IMG/VR virus record: IMGVR_UViG_3300048597_000650
Span: 1 to 45,415 of that record
Direction: 5' to 3' (one strand)
DNA length: 45,415 nt
Origin: a virus
Under the pieces are notes generated by a model, which was not told the DNA's origin, searched no databases, and saw only the letters and a list, made by a program, of their open reading frames with translations. Position 1 is the first letter of the stretch; every line of letters starts with the position of its first letter. The position numbers and the translations under genes are program-made. This document shows, in pieces, positions 1-7,706 of the stretch.

Positions 1-669
1 TCATCTTGTCAGCTCCAGAGTTTTGGTCTTGGCGTCCCAGGCGTGACCAAGGCCAAGCAATTTGGCGACGGTCACGGCTGAAAGGTAGCTAGTGCCATCA
101 ATCAGCAGGGCCTCCCCGATCTTTTTGCCATCGAGATTTACCGTTGTTGTCTTGGTAGATGGTTCGCTTTCTGCGCTGTCTAGTTTGTGGCCGGCCGGTA
201 GACGCACTTTGCCCAGGCCCCAGTCGACATAAAAGGTTCGCGCCTTTAGTTCGGCTACCCAATACGCTACGCGGCCCCAGTCCTCGGTGGTGATCGTACA
301 GGGACATCCAGCTGACCCAGGAGATGTCAGGCGGTTCGCGTCGGGGTGAATCTCGAAGGCCGAGCGGCCTCCGACTAGGCGATCCAACGGTGTCAGCGGC
401 ATAGTCCGGTCACCGATCCCTGCTGGCCAGATTTCTCCAGCCTCTCTATAGATGGGGAGAGAGATAGCATAGCGCCCCTCTGGCAGAGGTTCTAGAGAGC
501 CGGCCTTGGCCAAGGGGTCGTCATGGGCCCGAAAAACCTGGGCGCCAGGTGCTCCAGAGTTGATCAAGATTGACTTGCCCTTCACCTCTGGGTGGATCAG
601 GTGAAGGCGCAGAAGCTCCAATCCCCCCTCTCGGGTTTTGGTGCGTGCTAGGTAAAGGTAGGGTTTCAT
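1..669 (-). CDS. Putative cell-wall lysin, L,D-transpeptidase-like, with copper-amine-oxidase-N-like C-terminal domain
   Basis: A 222-residue protein and the last gene of the late operon, where phage lysis genes usually sit. Residues about 20-150 contain the pattern FEIHPDANR followed by PGSAGCP, which resembles the His and (S/T)xGC catalytic signature of YkuD-type L,D-transpeptidase-like enzymes that act on peptidoglycan; the Cys of AGC would be the nucleophile. Residues about 175-222 (VNLDGKKIGEALLIDG, then AWDAKTKTLEL) look like a copper amine oxidase N-terminal-like (PF07833) domain, often found on cell-wall proteins of Firmicutes. There is no signal peptide, so export would need a holin or similar. 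I chose ATG at 669 because it overlaps the upstream stop as ATGA and has AAAGGAC about 8 bases upstream; an in-frame start 39 bases further upstream is less likely. The role is inferred from motif and position. Confidence 0.6.
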   Translation of the reverse strand: MKPYLYLARTKTREGGLELLRLHLIHPEVKGKSILINSGAPGAQVFRAHDDPLAKAGSLEPLPEGRYAISLPIYREAGEIWPAGIGDRTMPLTPLDRLVGGRSAFEIHPDANRLTSPGSAGCPCTITTEDWGRVAYWVAELKARTFYVDWGLGKVRLPAGHKLDSAESEPSTKTTTVNLDGKKIGEALLIDGTSYLSAVTVAKLLGLGHAWDAKTKTLELTR

Positions 670-1163
670 GGTGTCTGTCCTTTCTCGGATAGCGTCTCGG
701 CCAAGCATTCAGCCGCCGTGAGCTTGGTTTCCAAACTTTCAATCGCCTGATCCCGCTCAGCGAGTTCGCGCTCCAGCTCCTCTATGAGGACCTGGTCGGA
801 TTCATGCTGGGCCTCAAGGTCGCCGTGAGAGACGAGGAGGCGCTCCAGTTGCTGGCGCACTTCGACCAGCTCGCGGCGAACGCCGCCCAGTTCATTCTCC
901 ATTGAGCTAAGCTTGCTGATAAGCTCTCCTCGTTCGTCCTCAACGCGCCGCCGTCGCTCCTCTTCGGCATCTGCCCGGGCTTCAGCGTCTTTCGCCTCTT
1001 GAGCCTTTTCGTCAGCGTGCCGCTTTAGTCGATCCTGTAGATCTCGGGTGGCCACGACGTGATCGGACCAGGATCCCCATATCCTCCCGATCAGGATTCC
1101 GACTGCCCCGACAAGAGTCGCGAGGCCTGAGAGCATGGCACCTATAACGGCTAAATGACTCAC
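666..1163 (-). CDS. Membrane-anchored coiled-coil protein, lysis-module candidate
   Basis: A 165-residue protein starting with GTG behind a clear AAGGAG site. Residues about 4-30 form one hydrophobic membrane segment (LSGLATLVGAVGILIGRIW). Residues about 40-155 are highly charged, rich in Glu, Arg and Ala, and heptad-like, so a long coiled coil is predicted. It overlaps the lysin gene by four bases. One N-terminal membrane helix followed by a long coiled coil next to a lysin could be a spanin-like or holin-accessory protein, but a unimolecular spanin would need a lipobox or a second membrane segment and neither is visible. A tail-associated coiled coil is an alternative. Topology is clear; function is inference. 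Confidence 0.5.
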   Translation of the reverse strand: MSHLAVIGAMLSGLATLVGAVGILIGRIWGSWSDHVVATRDLQDRLKRHADEKAQEAKDAEARADAEEERRRRVEDERGELISKLSSMENELGGVRRELVEVRQQLERLLVSHGDLEAQHESDQVLIEELERELAERDQAIESLETKLTAAECLAETLSEKGQTP

Positions 1164-1205
1164 TTATTGCTCCTTTTTGGAAGATAGGTAGAAGGTCGAC
1201 AGCAA

Positions 1206-3941
1206 CTAAGACTCTGGCAAGATAGACAGAATGATGCCATCCGTCACGGCTAGCGCGACATCCCCGCAGAGGATTACGAATCTGGGATCGTTGGGCCCGG
1301 ACCCGCTCTCGAGCGTCACCGCAGAGTCGCCTATCAGACTGCCGTCCGTGTCATCAACGACCCTCAGCCGATGCACCCCCGACACGACGTAGTGGAGATA
1401 GAGCCTGCCACCACCGCAGCAAGGGTGACTAAACTTGGGCGCGGCCGCCACGGGGATTTCGTGCCGCCAGGCGACCTCTCCGGTAGTGAGCGATCGGGCC
1501 TCGACCCACCGCCGGCTGTTGTTGTAGGGGCCGCCTAGCGTGACGTTGTGCCTGTATCCGTTAGCGAAATTGCCGCCCGACCACGAGGCAATGGGGTTAT
1601 CCTCTTCGTCGTTGGCGATTACCCCGGCGGTTCCAAAATCGCGACGGGCGCCCGCGAGGAGGATGTCCCCGCCCTCGTCCAGTGCGGGAGCTGGGATCGT
1701 GTCGACAGGGCCGAATATCAACAAAGAACCGCTGGTCGAGACGCAGGCCCTTGCCTTGTCAAATAGCAGAGGGGCGTCAGCAGAGGTCTCGAACTCTATG
1801 GCCTCCCTGCGAAGGCTCCAGCCGCTAGGGCCCGCGACCGCCATCTCGCCACTTGAGAACACGAACCAAGAAGGATTTGCTCCTCGAGCACCAGCGCTAA
1901 AGGTCGACCGCCTGGTTGTCTCGGGATTATAGTTCCCGCTCGCTATCTTCCTGGAAAACGGTAGCAGCCACGGTTGGGTATAGTAGTCTGTGCGCCCCTG
2001 TTCGTAAGGCTCGATTGGAGGCTGCGGGCCTACCGGCCCATAGAGGTCGAGATAGGTCGGCCCGGTATAAGGGAAAATGAACGTGTCGTCCAGGAGGTAC
2101 GTCCAATATGCTCCCGTTTCTGTGCCCAAGTTCGCGCCAGGGTAGTGCGCCTTCGACGTGATCTTGACCGCCGTTAGCGGCTGCGACGCTGTCTTCTCTC
2201 CTGTGGTAGCCGTGAAAATTTCGAGCCTGTCCTCGACAGAGATTAGGACTCTAGCCCTCATAGTTTCGCCTTCGACGAATCCCGCAGGGTAGCTCCGCGT
2301 GCCATAGTAAGGATGCCCGCTGGTCAGCAGTATAGACGTGTCGAAAAAGTCTTCAAAGGTTGAAGTCGCTTGAATTTCGGTGATGTCTATGGTCAGGAAC
2401 CGCGCCCTGCGAGTGATGACCGCTAGTCGGCCGTTGTGGGCCAAGAGAGGGCTGTAGAAGTCTCGCGTCTGAATAGCCCCCGCGCCGCCCCCCTCGTCGT
2501 CAGCCTGCTCCCAGCCCTTGACCTCCCAGGCCCGGCTTCCGTCAACCTTGTGGGCAACCATTCCGGGAGTCACCGTACACGCAGGAATCACAATCGAGGG
2601 CGTGCATTGTATGATGCCGGTGCAGTCTGTGGGCAGCGTGAGGATTGGGGGATCGGCAAAGTCCTCGCCCTCGATACCCCAGTAAAGATCTCGCGAGGAC
2701 GTGCTTGTCCAGTTAACAGGGTCCCGGGGGAAGACCGGCGGAATCCCGAGTCCGATATTGCTCCAACCTTCCCCAATGCGGGCAAACGGGGAAAGGATTC
2801 TGCCAGCTTGGGTCGTGTTTCTCCCGTCCAGATACTCTGGACGGATTTTCATATCGTAGTAAGGGAGTCCGGCTTCGTCGACGATAGGGTCGCCACCAAG
2901 CAACGAGGGCGACCAAAGCTCAAATCTGCGCCAGCCGACGGCCCCGCCCGCGCTTTCAGGCGAGGATACGAGCGGGTAACGCTCGCCAGTTGCAAACTCT
3001 GGAGGAGGGCCCTGTTCGATCCGCTGCAGCGATACCGAGTCACCGGAGGACCGGTCAAACACGTGGAGGTGCAGAGTCGGCTGTCCTGTCGCCTCGTGCG
3101 GCTTGCTCGACAGGCAGCCAAAGGTTGGCGGGAATGCGTCCTCTTCTTCGCCCCCCTCAGGCGTGAACGTCGGCGAGAGAAAGAGACTGGTGCGTATGGG
3201 CCGATAGTTGGCCGTGCCAGTGCTTACCGATCCTGAGCCTAGTGCCGCGGCAAGGATCTGGGTTTGCGTGACCGGGTCGATCTTCTCGATGATGCCAGCG
3301 CCACCACCTGAGCCGGCGAGGACGTACATCACCCCGTCTTCGCCCTCGTCCAGCACCATATCGATCGGTGCGCCGGCGCAAAAATAAAAGGGGTAGTCAA
3401 AGCCAAAATATTGACCGCCAGCCTCCATGAAGGCGAGGATGCCGCCGAAAATATCGGCGTAGATTTTTGCTCCCCAGACGCGGACCAAGCGTTCCGCTCC
3501 CGGAGCGTAGAAATCCGACATCGAACGAAAATTCTGCAACTGAATCGGTGTCCAGGTCGTCCGACCCTTACGGCCTCCGTTTTGTAGGAAGTGAGTCCAG
3601 AGGGCTCCTTCTACGGGCAACAGTTCTGTAAGCTGGCGAACGCTTCGGCGTTTACGAAACGCCAGAATGAACGGAATGCCTGGGTTGTCCTCGACAAATC
3701 CAAGCGTCACAGTAGAGCCCACCTTAAGTTTGACCGGCTCGGTCGGAGGAACCAAGGTGTACGGGTATTCTCGACCTGGGATTAGAACGTCGTAAAGGTA
3801 TCCGTGGCGAGCAACAATCCTGCCTTTTTGAGTCTGGCGCTTTTCGCGGGCCTCAAAGGATAGTTTCCGACGTCGCTCCTCAAGCTCGTCCCTTTCCGGC
3901 TGAGACAGGTTTTCGACGCGAATAGCGATACCAAAGTTCAT
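1206..3941 (-). CDS. Large beta-propeller-like tail-tip or receptor-binding candidate
   Basis: A 911-residue protein between the hub-like gene and the lysis genes. Residues about 35-110 look like a small beta-barrel (VARHGYLYDVLIPG then KLKVGSTVTLGFV). From about residue 200 onward, short beta-rich units recur with repeated motifs such as VMYVLAGSGGGAGIIEKID, TTGEKTASQPL and LTTGEVAWRHEIPV, typical of PQQ-like or other beta-propeller repeats (x-G-x-x-x-W/R-x-x-x near x-G-R-L-Y). Two Cys pairs occur in the C-terminal third (HPCCGGGRLYL). Late position and propeller fold suggest a virion protein that binds host surface polymers. No catalytic motif was found. ATG at 3941 has no obvious Shine-Dalgarno sequence and lies four bases from the upstream stop, so translational coupling is likely. 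Confidence 0.5.
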   Translation of the reverse strand: MNFGIAIRVENLSQPERDELEERRRKLSFEAREKRQTQKGRIVARHGYLYDVLIPGREYPYTLVPPTEPVKLKVGSTVTLGFVEDNPGIPFILAFRKRRSVRQLTELLPVEGALWTHFLQNGGRKGRTTWTPIQLQNFRSMSDFYAPGAERLVRVWGAKIYADIFGGILAFMEAGGQYFGFDYPFYFCAGAPIDMVLDEGEDGVMYVLAGSGGGAGIIEKIDPVTQTQILAAALGSGSVSTGTANYRPIRTSLFLSPTFTPEGGEEEDAFPPTFGCLSSKPHEATGQPTLHLHVFDRSSGDSVSLQRIEQGPPPEFATGERYPLVSSPESAGGAVGWRRFELWSPSLLGGDPIVDEAGLPYYDMKIRPEYLDGRNTTQAGRILSPFARIGEGWSNIGLGIPPVFPRDPVNWTSTSSRDLYWGIEGEDFADPPILTLPTDCTGIIQCTPSIVIPACTVTPGMVAHKVDGSRAWEVKGWEQADDEGGGAGAIQTRDFYSPLLAHNGRLAVITRRARFLTIDITEIQATSTFEDFFDTSILLTSGHPYYGTRSYPAGFVEGETMRARVLISVEDRLEIFTATTGEKTASQPLTAVKITSKAHYPGANLGTETGAYWTYLLDDTFIFPYTGPTYLDLYGPVGPQPPIEPYEQGRTDYYTQPWLLPFSRKIASGNYNPETTRRSTFSAGARGANPSWFVFSSGEMAVAGPSGWSLRREAIEFETSADAPLLFDKARACVSTSGSLLIFGPVDTIPAPALDEGGDILLAGARRDFGTAGVIANDEEDNPIASWSGGNFANGYRHNVTLGGPYNNSRRWVEARSLTTGEVAWRHEIPVAAAPKFSHPCCGGGRLYLHYVVSGVHRLRVVDDTDGSLIGDSAVTLESGSGPNDPRFVILCGDVALAVTDGIILSILPES

Positions 3942-3944
3942 GCG

Positions 3945-4187
3945 CTAGAAAAGGTAGGGACTCTTTGCGAAGATCAAAGGAGCATCATTCTCTCCCCCGC
4001 CGCTCATCAAAGCGCGATCACCAGGAGCGAAGCTAGCGCCAATAACGGTGCCAACCATGGTCCTGTCGGCTTCACGCCCTGCCGTGTTGGTGTCGATCCC
4101 TGAGTTTAGGTCGGTAAGATCTACGCTAGAGATGGTGGTCATCTCGAAGCGGGCAAACCTGCTGAACTCCATGCGAGCTTGATTCAT
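3945..4187 (-). CDS. Small protein of unknown function in the tail-tip module
   Basis: An 80-residue protein whose ATG overlaps the stop of the hub-like gene as ATGA. I do not recognise it. It has an N-terminal Arg/Phe-rich stretch (RMEFSRFARFEMTT) and a Gly-rich C-terminal part (GASFAPGDRALMSGGGEN), with no membrane segment or cysteines. Sitting between two probable tail-tip genes with no spacing, it is probably a minor virion protein or an assembly partner of its neighbours; that is inference from context only. Confidence 0.5.
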   Translation of the reverse strand: MNQARMEFSRFARFEMTTISSVDLTDLNSGIDTNTAGREADRTMVGTVIGASFAPGDRALMSGGGENDAPLIFAKSPYLF

Positions 4188-6019
4188 CCTAGATATCCTC
4201 CAATCACAAAACTCGTCTGGCGCTCGGCCGGATTGTCACTAAAAACATGAGTCGAATTGATGCACGGCCTCTTATGGGTGATGCCGAGAACCTGGTCAAT
4301 AATGGTGATTGGCGTGCCGTCAATGATGGCCGGATTTAGGGGAACAGTGATGTTCAAGGGAAAGAGGGCGGCCTTGAGGCGATTCAAGTAGCCGCGGCCA
4401 AAGCTCGCCGCCTGGGAGGGCGTCGCGATCTGCTCGTTGGTGTCCATCTCTTCCAGAATCTCGCCAAACAGATCCTCCAGCTCGTCGTCAATGACCGGAA
4501 CCAAGAACTCACTCTGAAACTCCTCAGGTAGGTCATCCTGGTTGGGGAGATCAGCGGTGGAGCCAGTGAAGACAATCTCACCGTAGCCCTCTTCGCCGAT
4601 GACTCCAGGCATAGCGCCGAAGGTATACTCGACAGAGGCGGCATTAGTGATAGGAGCACCCAGCAGGAAGACTGGCCAAACGCCTCCTCGCGTGTTCCGC
4701 ACCGAGATAACGTTGCCCGCGGCGTTACGGAAGATGAAATCCGAGAAAACGCCCTGGGTCTGAGTTATGATTTCCCACTGGACGCCCGACAGCTCTGGAC
4801 TGAAGGTCTTGTTGTATTTGCCGAATTTGATGCAAACTTCCGGCTCTTCCGTAGCTCCGCCGTTGTCGGCCTCGTTCAGACGGCGAACCTGGACACGGGT
4901 CTTAACGTCGGCTATGGATGACTCGTAGGTCTCGGAGCGGACCGGGATTTCGGCCGAGTAAGTGAAGCCGGACCCCTCTCCCTTCCAGGAGTCGTAGGCA
5001 CGGACCGTCTTGCCCACCATGTGCCACTCCTGGCCGTCCATTTCGATCAGGCGGGCCAGCAAGTTGCCATAGGTGCCCTTCTGGCGATGGAAAAGCCGGA
5101 TCGGGCCGTCCTTAAGCCCGCTGAGTGACAGTCCGGCCGCCTGCACAATCTCTAACGCCGTGGGGAGTTTTCTGGCGACCCCCTTCCTGGTTGAGCGCAC
5201 CGTGGGCATGCTCTTGCTGGGCAAGAATAGCGGCCTCGATTCGTCAATGCCGCGCCAGGCGAGATCCTTGAACCAGCCGCCGTCACGGTTCTGTCGTGAA
5301 TGCCCAAATCCTGAAGCGAATCCAGTGTACTCAAATAGCCGACCGCCCCATCTAATGGCCGCCCTCATTTTGTGGTCTTTGGTCTTGCCAAAGACGTTGG
5401 CATAAGCGCCACCAGTTTTCAGGGGGTGGAACTGGCCGGTGTGGTCCACAGTCAACATCTGCCAGGTAGCCGACTGGGATCGGCCGTGGGTGATCTCAAC
5501 CTTGTAAGGGATGCCGGTGATGTCGATGTTGGCGTTGATGCCTCCGAAGAGGGACCACTCGAGGTCGCCTTTCCCAAACATCCAGGCGAGATCCCATTCG
5601 GACAAACCAGGGTGGGTCTCGCCCGGAGGTCGGCTCGAACCTTCCGGAGGCTCGCCCATCACGGGGCCGGAAGACGTTTCCGGGCCCGGTGACTCCGTTC
5701 GATGTACGAGAGTCGCTTGTAGCTCGTTGTGCGCCTGGGTTCGATGCGTAAGGAGGGCCTGGTCGAACATGTCGGAGCATCGGTGGCTCACATGGCTGAG
5801 GCTCTGAGTCGATGATTCGACCCTATGATTCAGGAGTGCGCTTACCTCGGCCATACTTTGGCACCTATGGACAAGTTCGACCACCGAGACTTCGTGGTTT
5901 TGGGCGCGGTGAATCGGTTTGATGAGATGCCCGTTGCATCGCATCTCTCCCGCGCGGCCATAGCCGGCGGCCATCCAGTTGACCAACTCTGGCGCGGGCA
6001 GATAAGGCTGAATAGGCAC
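4184..6019 (-). CDS. Tail hub/baseplate-like protein with N-terminal 14-residue His-Arg repeats
   Basis: A 611-residue protein. Residues 37-110 contain six units each beginning (I/V/L/S/N/T)-H-R; the HR pairs are at 37, 51, 65, 79, 92 and 106, so the period is 14, 14, 14, 13 and 14 residues. A Pro/Gly-rich linker follows (about 110-140). The rest (about 150-611) is beta-rich and mentions of EITHGRSQSATWQML, GRLFEYTGFASG, a stretch with RLIEMDGQEWHMVG, and a C-terminal Pro-Leu-Asn segment are reminiscent of tail-hub proteins such as lambda gpI/J N-terminal or phage late control D-like families, though no signature is decisive. The start is GTG with a weak AGG site; ATG at codon 16 is an alternative. 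It follows the HExxH protein gene by four bases. Confidence 0.5.
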   Translation of the reverse strand: MPIQPYLPAPELVNWMAAGYGRAGEMRCNGHLIKPIHRAQNHEVSVVELVHRCQSMAEVSALLNHRVESSTQSLSHVSHRCSDMFDQALLTHRTQAHNELQATLVHRTESPGPETSSGPVMGEPPEGSSRPPGETHPGLSEWDLAWMFGKGDLEWSLFGGINANIDITGIPYKVEITHGRSQSATWQMLTVDHTGQFHPLKTGGAYANVFGKTKDHKMRAAIRWGGRLFEYTGFASGFGHSRQNRDGGWFKDLAWRGIDESRPLFLPSKSMPTVRSTRKGVARKLPTALEIVQAAGLSLSGLKDGPIRLFHRQKGTYGNLLARLIEMDGQEWHMVGKTVRAYDSWKGEGSGFTYSAEIPVRSETYESSIADVKTRVQVRRLNEADNGGATEEPEVCIKFGKYNKTFSPELSGVQWEIITQTQGVFSDFIFRNAAGNVISVRNTRGGVWPVFLLGAPITNAASVEYTFGAMPGVIGEEGYGEIVFTGSTADLPNQDDLPEEFQSEFLVPVIDDELEDLFGEILEEMDTNEQIATPSQAASFGRGYLNRLKAALFPLNITVPLNPAIIDGTPITIIDQVLGITHKRPCINSTHVFSDNPAERQTSFVIGGYLG

Positions 6020-6023
6020 ACGA

Positions 6024-6491
6024 TTAGCCTGCCGGCCTCGTCCAGCTCCAGCCGTCGATCACTACCGGCGGAGCATTCCTCCACCGCTGCGCCAGCTTGG
6101 CCTGATGCTCGTAGGCATGGACCTCCTCGGCTATCTGCCGATATCGGAACCCGCCTCGGATCCACTGCCAGACGTAGCGCAACAGGTAGAAGGGCCAGGC
6201 AATGCCCCTTTGCTCGAGCACGTGAACCGGCTCGTGCCAGGCGAGAGTCGAAACGGCCCAGAGGTGGCGAAGGCTCAGCTCGTTGTTAGGGCCCAGGTCG
6301 TTGAGCACAGGCTGAATCCACTCGCGGCGGATCAAAACCTCTCCGCGCCAGGTCATGGCGTGTGCGTCGGCGCCGAACGGAAGCTGTTCGACGACGCGAA
6401 ACTTGACGGCACCGAGACCGCCAACCTTGAGCAGTTCCGTCCAGGCTTCGTTTGTCCACTCTATGAGAGCGGGCGGGAGTGTCAGGTTCAT
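6024..6491 (-). CDS. Putative zinc metalloprotease (HExxH) in the tail module
   Basis: A 155-residue protein with HEPVH at residues 86-90, a match to the gluzincin/zincin HExxH signature, and a Glu-rich helix AEEVHAYEHQA at 121-131 that could give the third zinc ligand. Between them lies an aromatic amphipathic stretch (WPFYLLRYVWQWIRGG). The layout HExxH, aromatic helix, then (I/A)xxEVxAY resembles small bacterial proteins related to the DUF4157 group. I chose ATG at 6491 because it overlaps the upstream stop as ATGA with GGAGAGG six bases before it; a start at 6518 would add nine residues. Proteolytic activity and its substrate (a tail protein during assembly, or a host surface protein) are inference. 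Confidence 0.5.
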   Translation of the reverse strand: MNLTLPPALIEWTNEAWTELLKVGGLGAVKFRVVEQLPFGADAHAMTWRGEVLIRREWIQPVLNDLGPNNELSLRHLWAVSTLAWHEPVHVLEQRGIAWPFYLLRYVWQWIRGGFRYRQIAEEVHAYEHQAKLAQRWRNAPPVVIDGWSWTRPAG

Positions 6492-7702
6492 AGATACCTC
6501 TCCATGTACACTGAACAAATGTCAAGCGAGATGCTCGTTGCCGATGTGTTATTGGAACGCCAGGCGCGATAGGACAACAGGCTTGAAGTTGCTGGTAAAT
6601 CGGTTGTCCAATGTGCGGTTTGCCTAACGTCGTTCTCTAAATCTTCTAGCCAGCCATAAATGTCTGTAGAATACGGCGGCGAGAAAATAGTCAAACAATA
6701 CAGAGTGTTGTCTGTAGGAGTTATAGAGGTGTGGTTTGTGGTGGCTGTACCGGAACCGTCGTTGTTAATGAAAGAGAAAGTAGATTGGCCTCCCAGTTTT
6801 GCAATCCCGAACATATTGGTGATTGTATTTGGCTCAACGTTGCTTGGAACGTTGTTGCTAGTAGAGAATCCTATGAACAGTCTACCATTACCTAAAGTCG
6901 TAACTATGCCAAAATAGACACATAGGAAGAATCCTTGACTAGTCCCTGTTCCTCTTGCAAACTGATTGGCGCCCATGTGTTGCCCGCAAAGATTTCCTGC
7001 GGTTGCTGCAGAGTTATAGCGCAACCTGGTCCGATACTGCAGCCTAGAGCCACCTGCAACTACATTTGCCGTCCCAGCATTTCCAGTAGTCTGCATAGCC
7101 CCCATGCCTAACACTCCCGGCACACTAATCCCGTTCCCAGGCGGTTTCCAAAAAGAGATATCGGCGTGTCTAATCGCGTTCTGTAAGACCTGGCTTTTAG
7201 AAAAAGTACCATTGGCCAGGTGTCTAACTGAAGGCAAATAGCAATCATCAGAAGACCATAGCGCCGACAAACCTGCAGCAGGAGTGACATCACCCAAGGC
7301 TTGATGAGGGGGTGCAGTTCCCAACTGCAAAGACCTGCCCGCACCGCCCCCAGCAGCCTTAATCAAAGCCCCCGAGTCCTGAATCAACTCACCTGTGGTG
7401 GAGTCAAACGTTGCTATCGCATCATCAACAGCCGATGCAGGACCAACAACGTCACCGGAGCCTCCGCCTCCTCCAGGCGCGAAAGATAGCCAGGCTCCAT
7501 CGCCAGTGCAAACGTAGAGCACTCCGGAGTAAAGCCAAAACGAGCCCAGGGACCAGCCGGCCGCGAAGTTGTCACCTCCCGTTGGCGCGGCAGAGGCCGC
7601 CAGGTTATCCTTGACGGCGCTCATCACGCCACTGTTGTTGATCAGCCTCCCGTTAGCAAGGTTGGTGATCTTGATCTGGTCGTCGCGGACGGTCTGGCTC
7701 AT
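6488..7702 (-). CDS. Tail fibre or appendage protein
   Basis: A 404-residue protein. The N-terminal region holds RDDQIKITNLANGRLINNSG, and residues about 75-110 have a glycine run followed by GDVVGPASAVDDAIATFDS, a short element common at the joint of phage fibre proteins. The C-terminal 250 residues are Asn/Thr/Ser/Gly-rich and beta-prone, as expected for a receptor-binding head domain. The bases coding for the C-terminal part (about 6490-7300) are clearly more AT-rich than the neighbours, which suggests that this domain was exchanged. It lies next to two other fibre-type genes. Assignment rests on composition, the joint motif and context. Confidence 0.55.
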   Translation of the reverse strand: MSQTVRDDQIKITNLANGRLINNSGVMSAVKDNLAASAAPTGGDNFAAGWSLGSFWLYSGVLYVCTGDGAWLSFAPGGGGGSGDVVGPASAVDDAIATFDSTTGELIQDSGALIKAAGGGAGRSLQLGTAPPHQALGDVTPAAGLSALWSSDDCYLPSVRHLANGTFSKSQVLQNAIRHADISFWKPPGNGISVPGVLGMGAMQTTGNAGTANVVAGGSRLQYRTRLRYNSAATAGNLCGQHMGANQFARGTGTSQGFFLCVYFGIVTTLGNGRLFIGFSTSNNVPSNVEPNTITNMFGIAKLGGQSTFSFINNDGSGTATTNHTSITPTDNTLYCLTIFSPPYSTDIYGWLEDLENDVRQTAHWTTDLPATSSLLSYRAWRSNNTSATSISLDICSVYMERYL

Positions 7703-7706
7703 TCGA

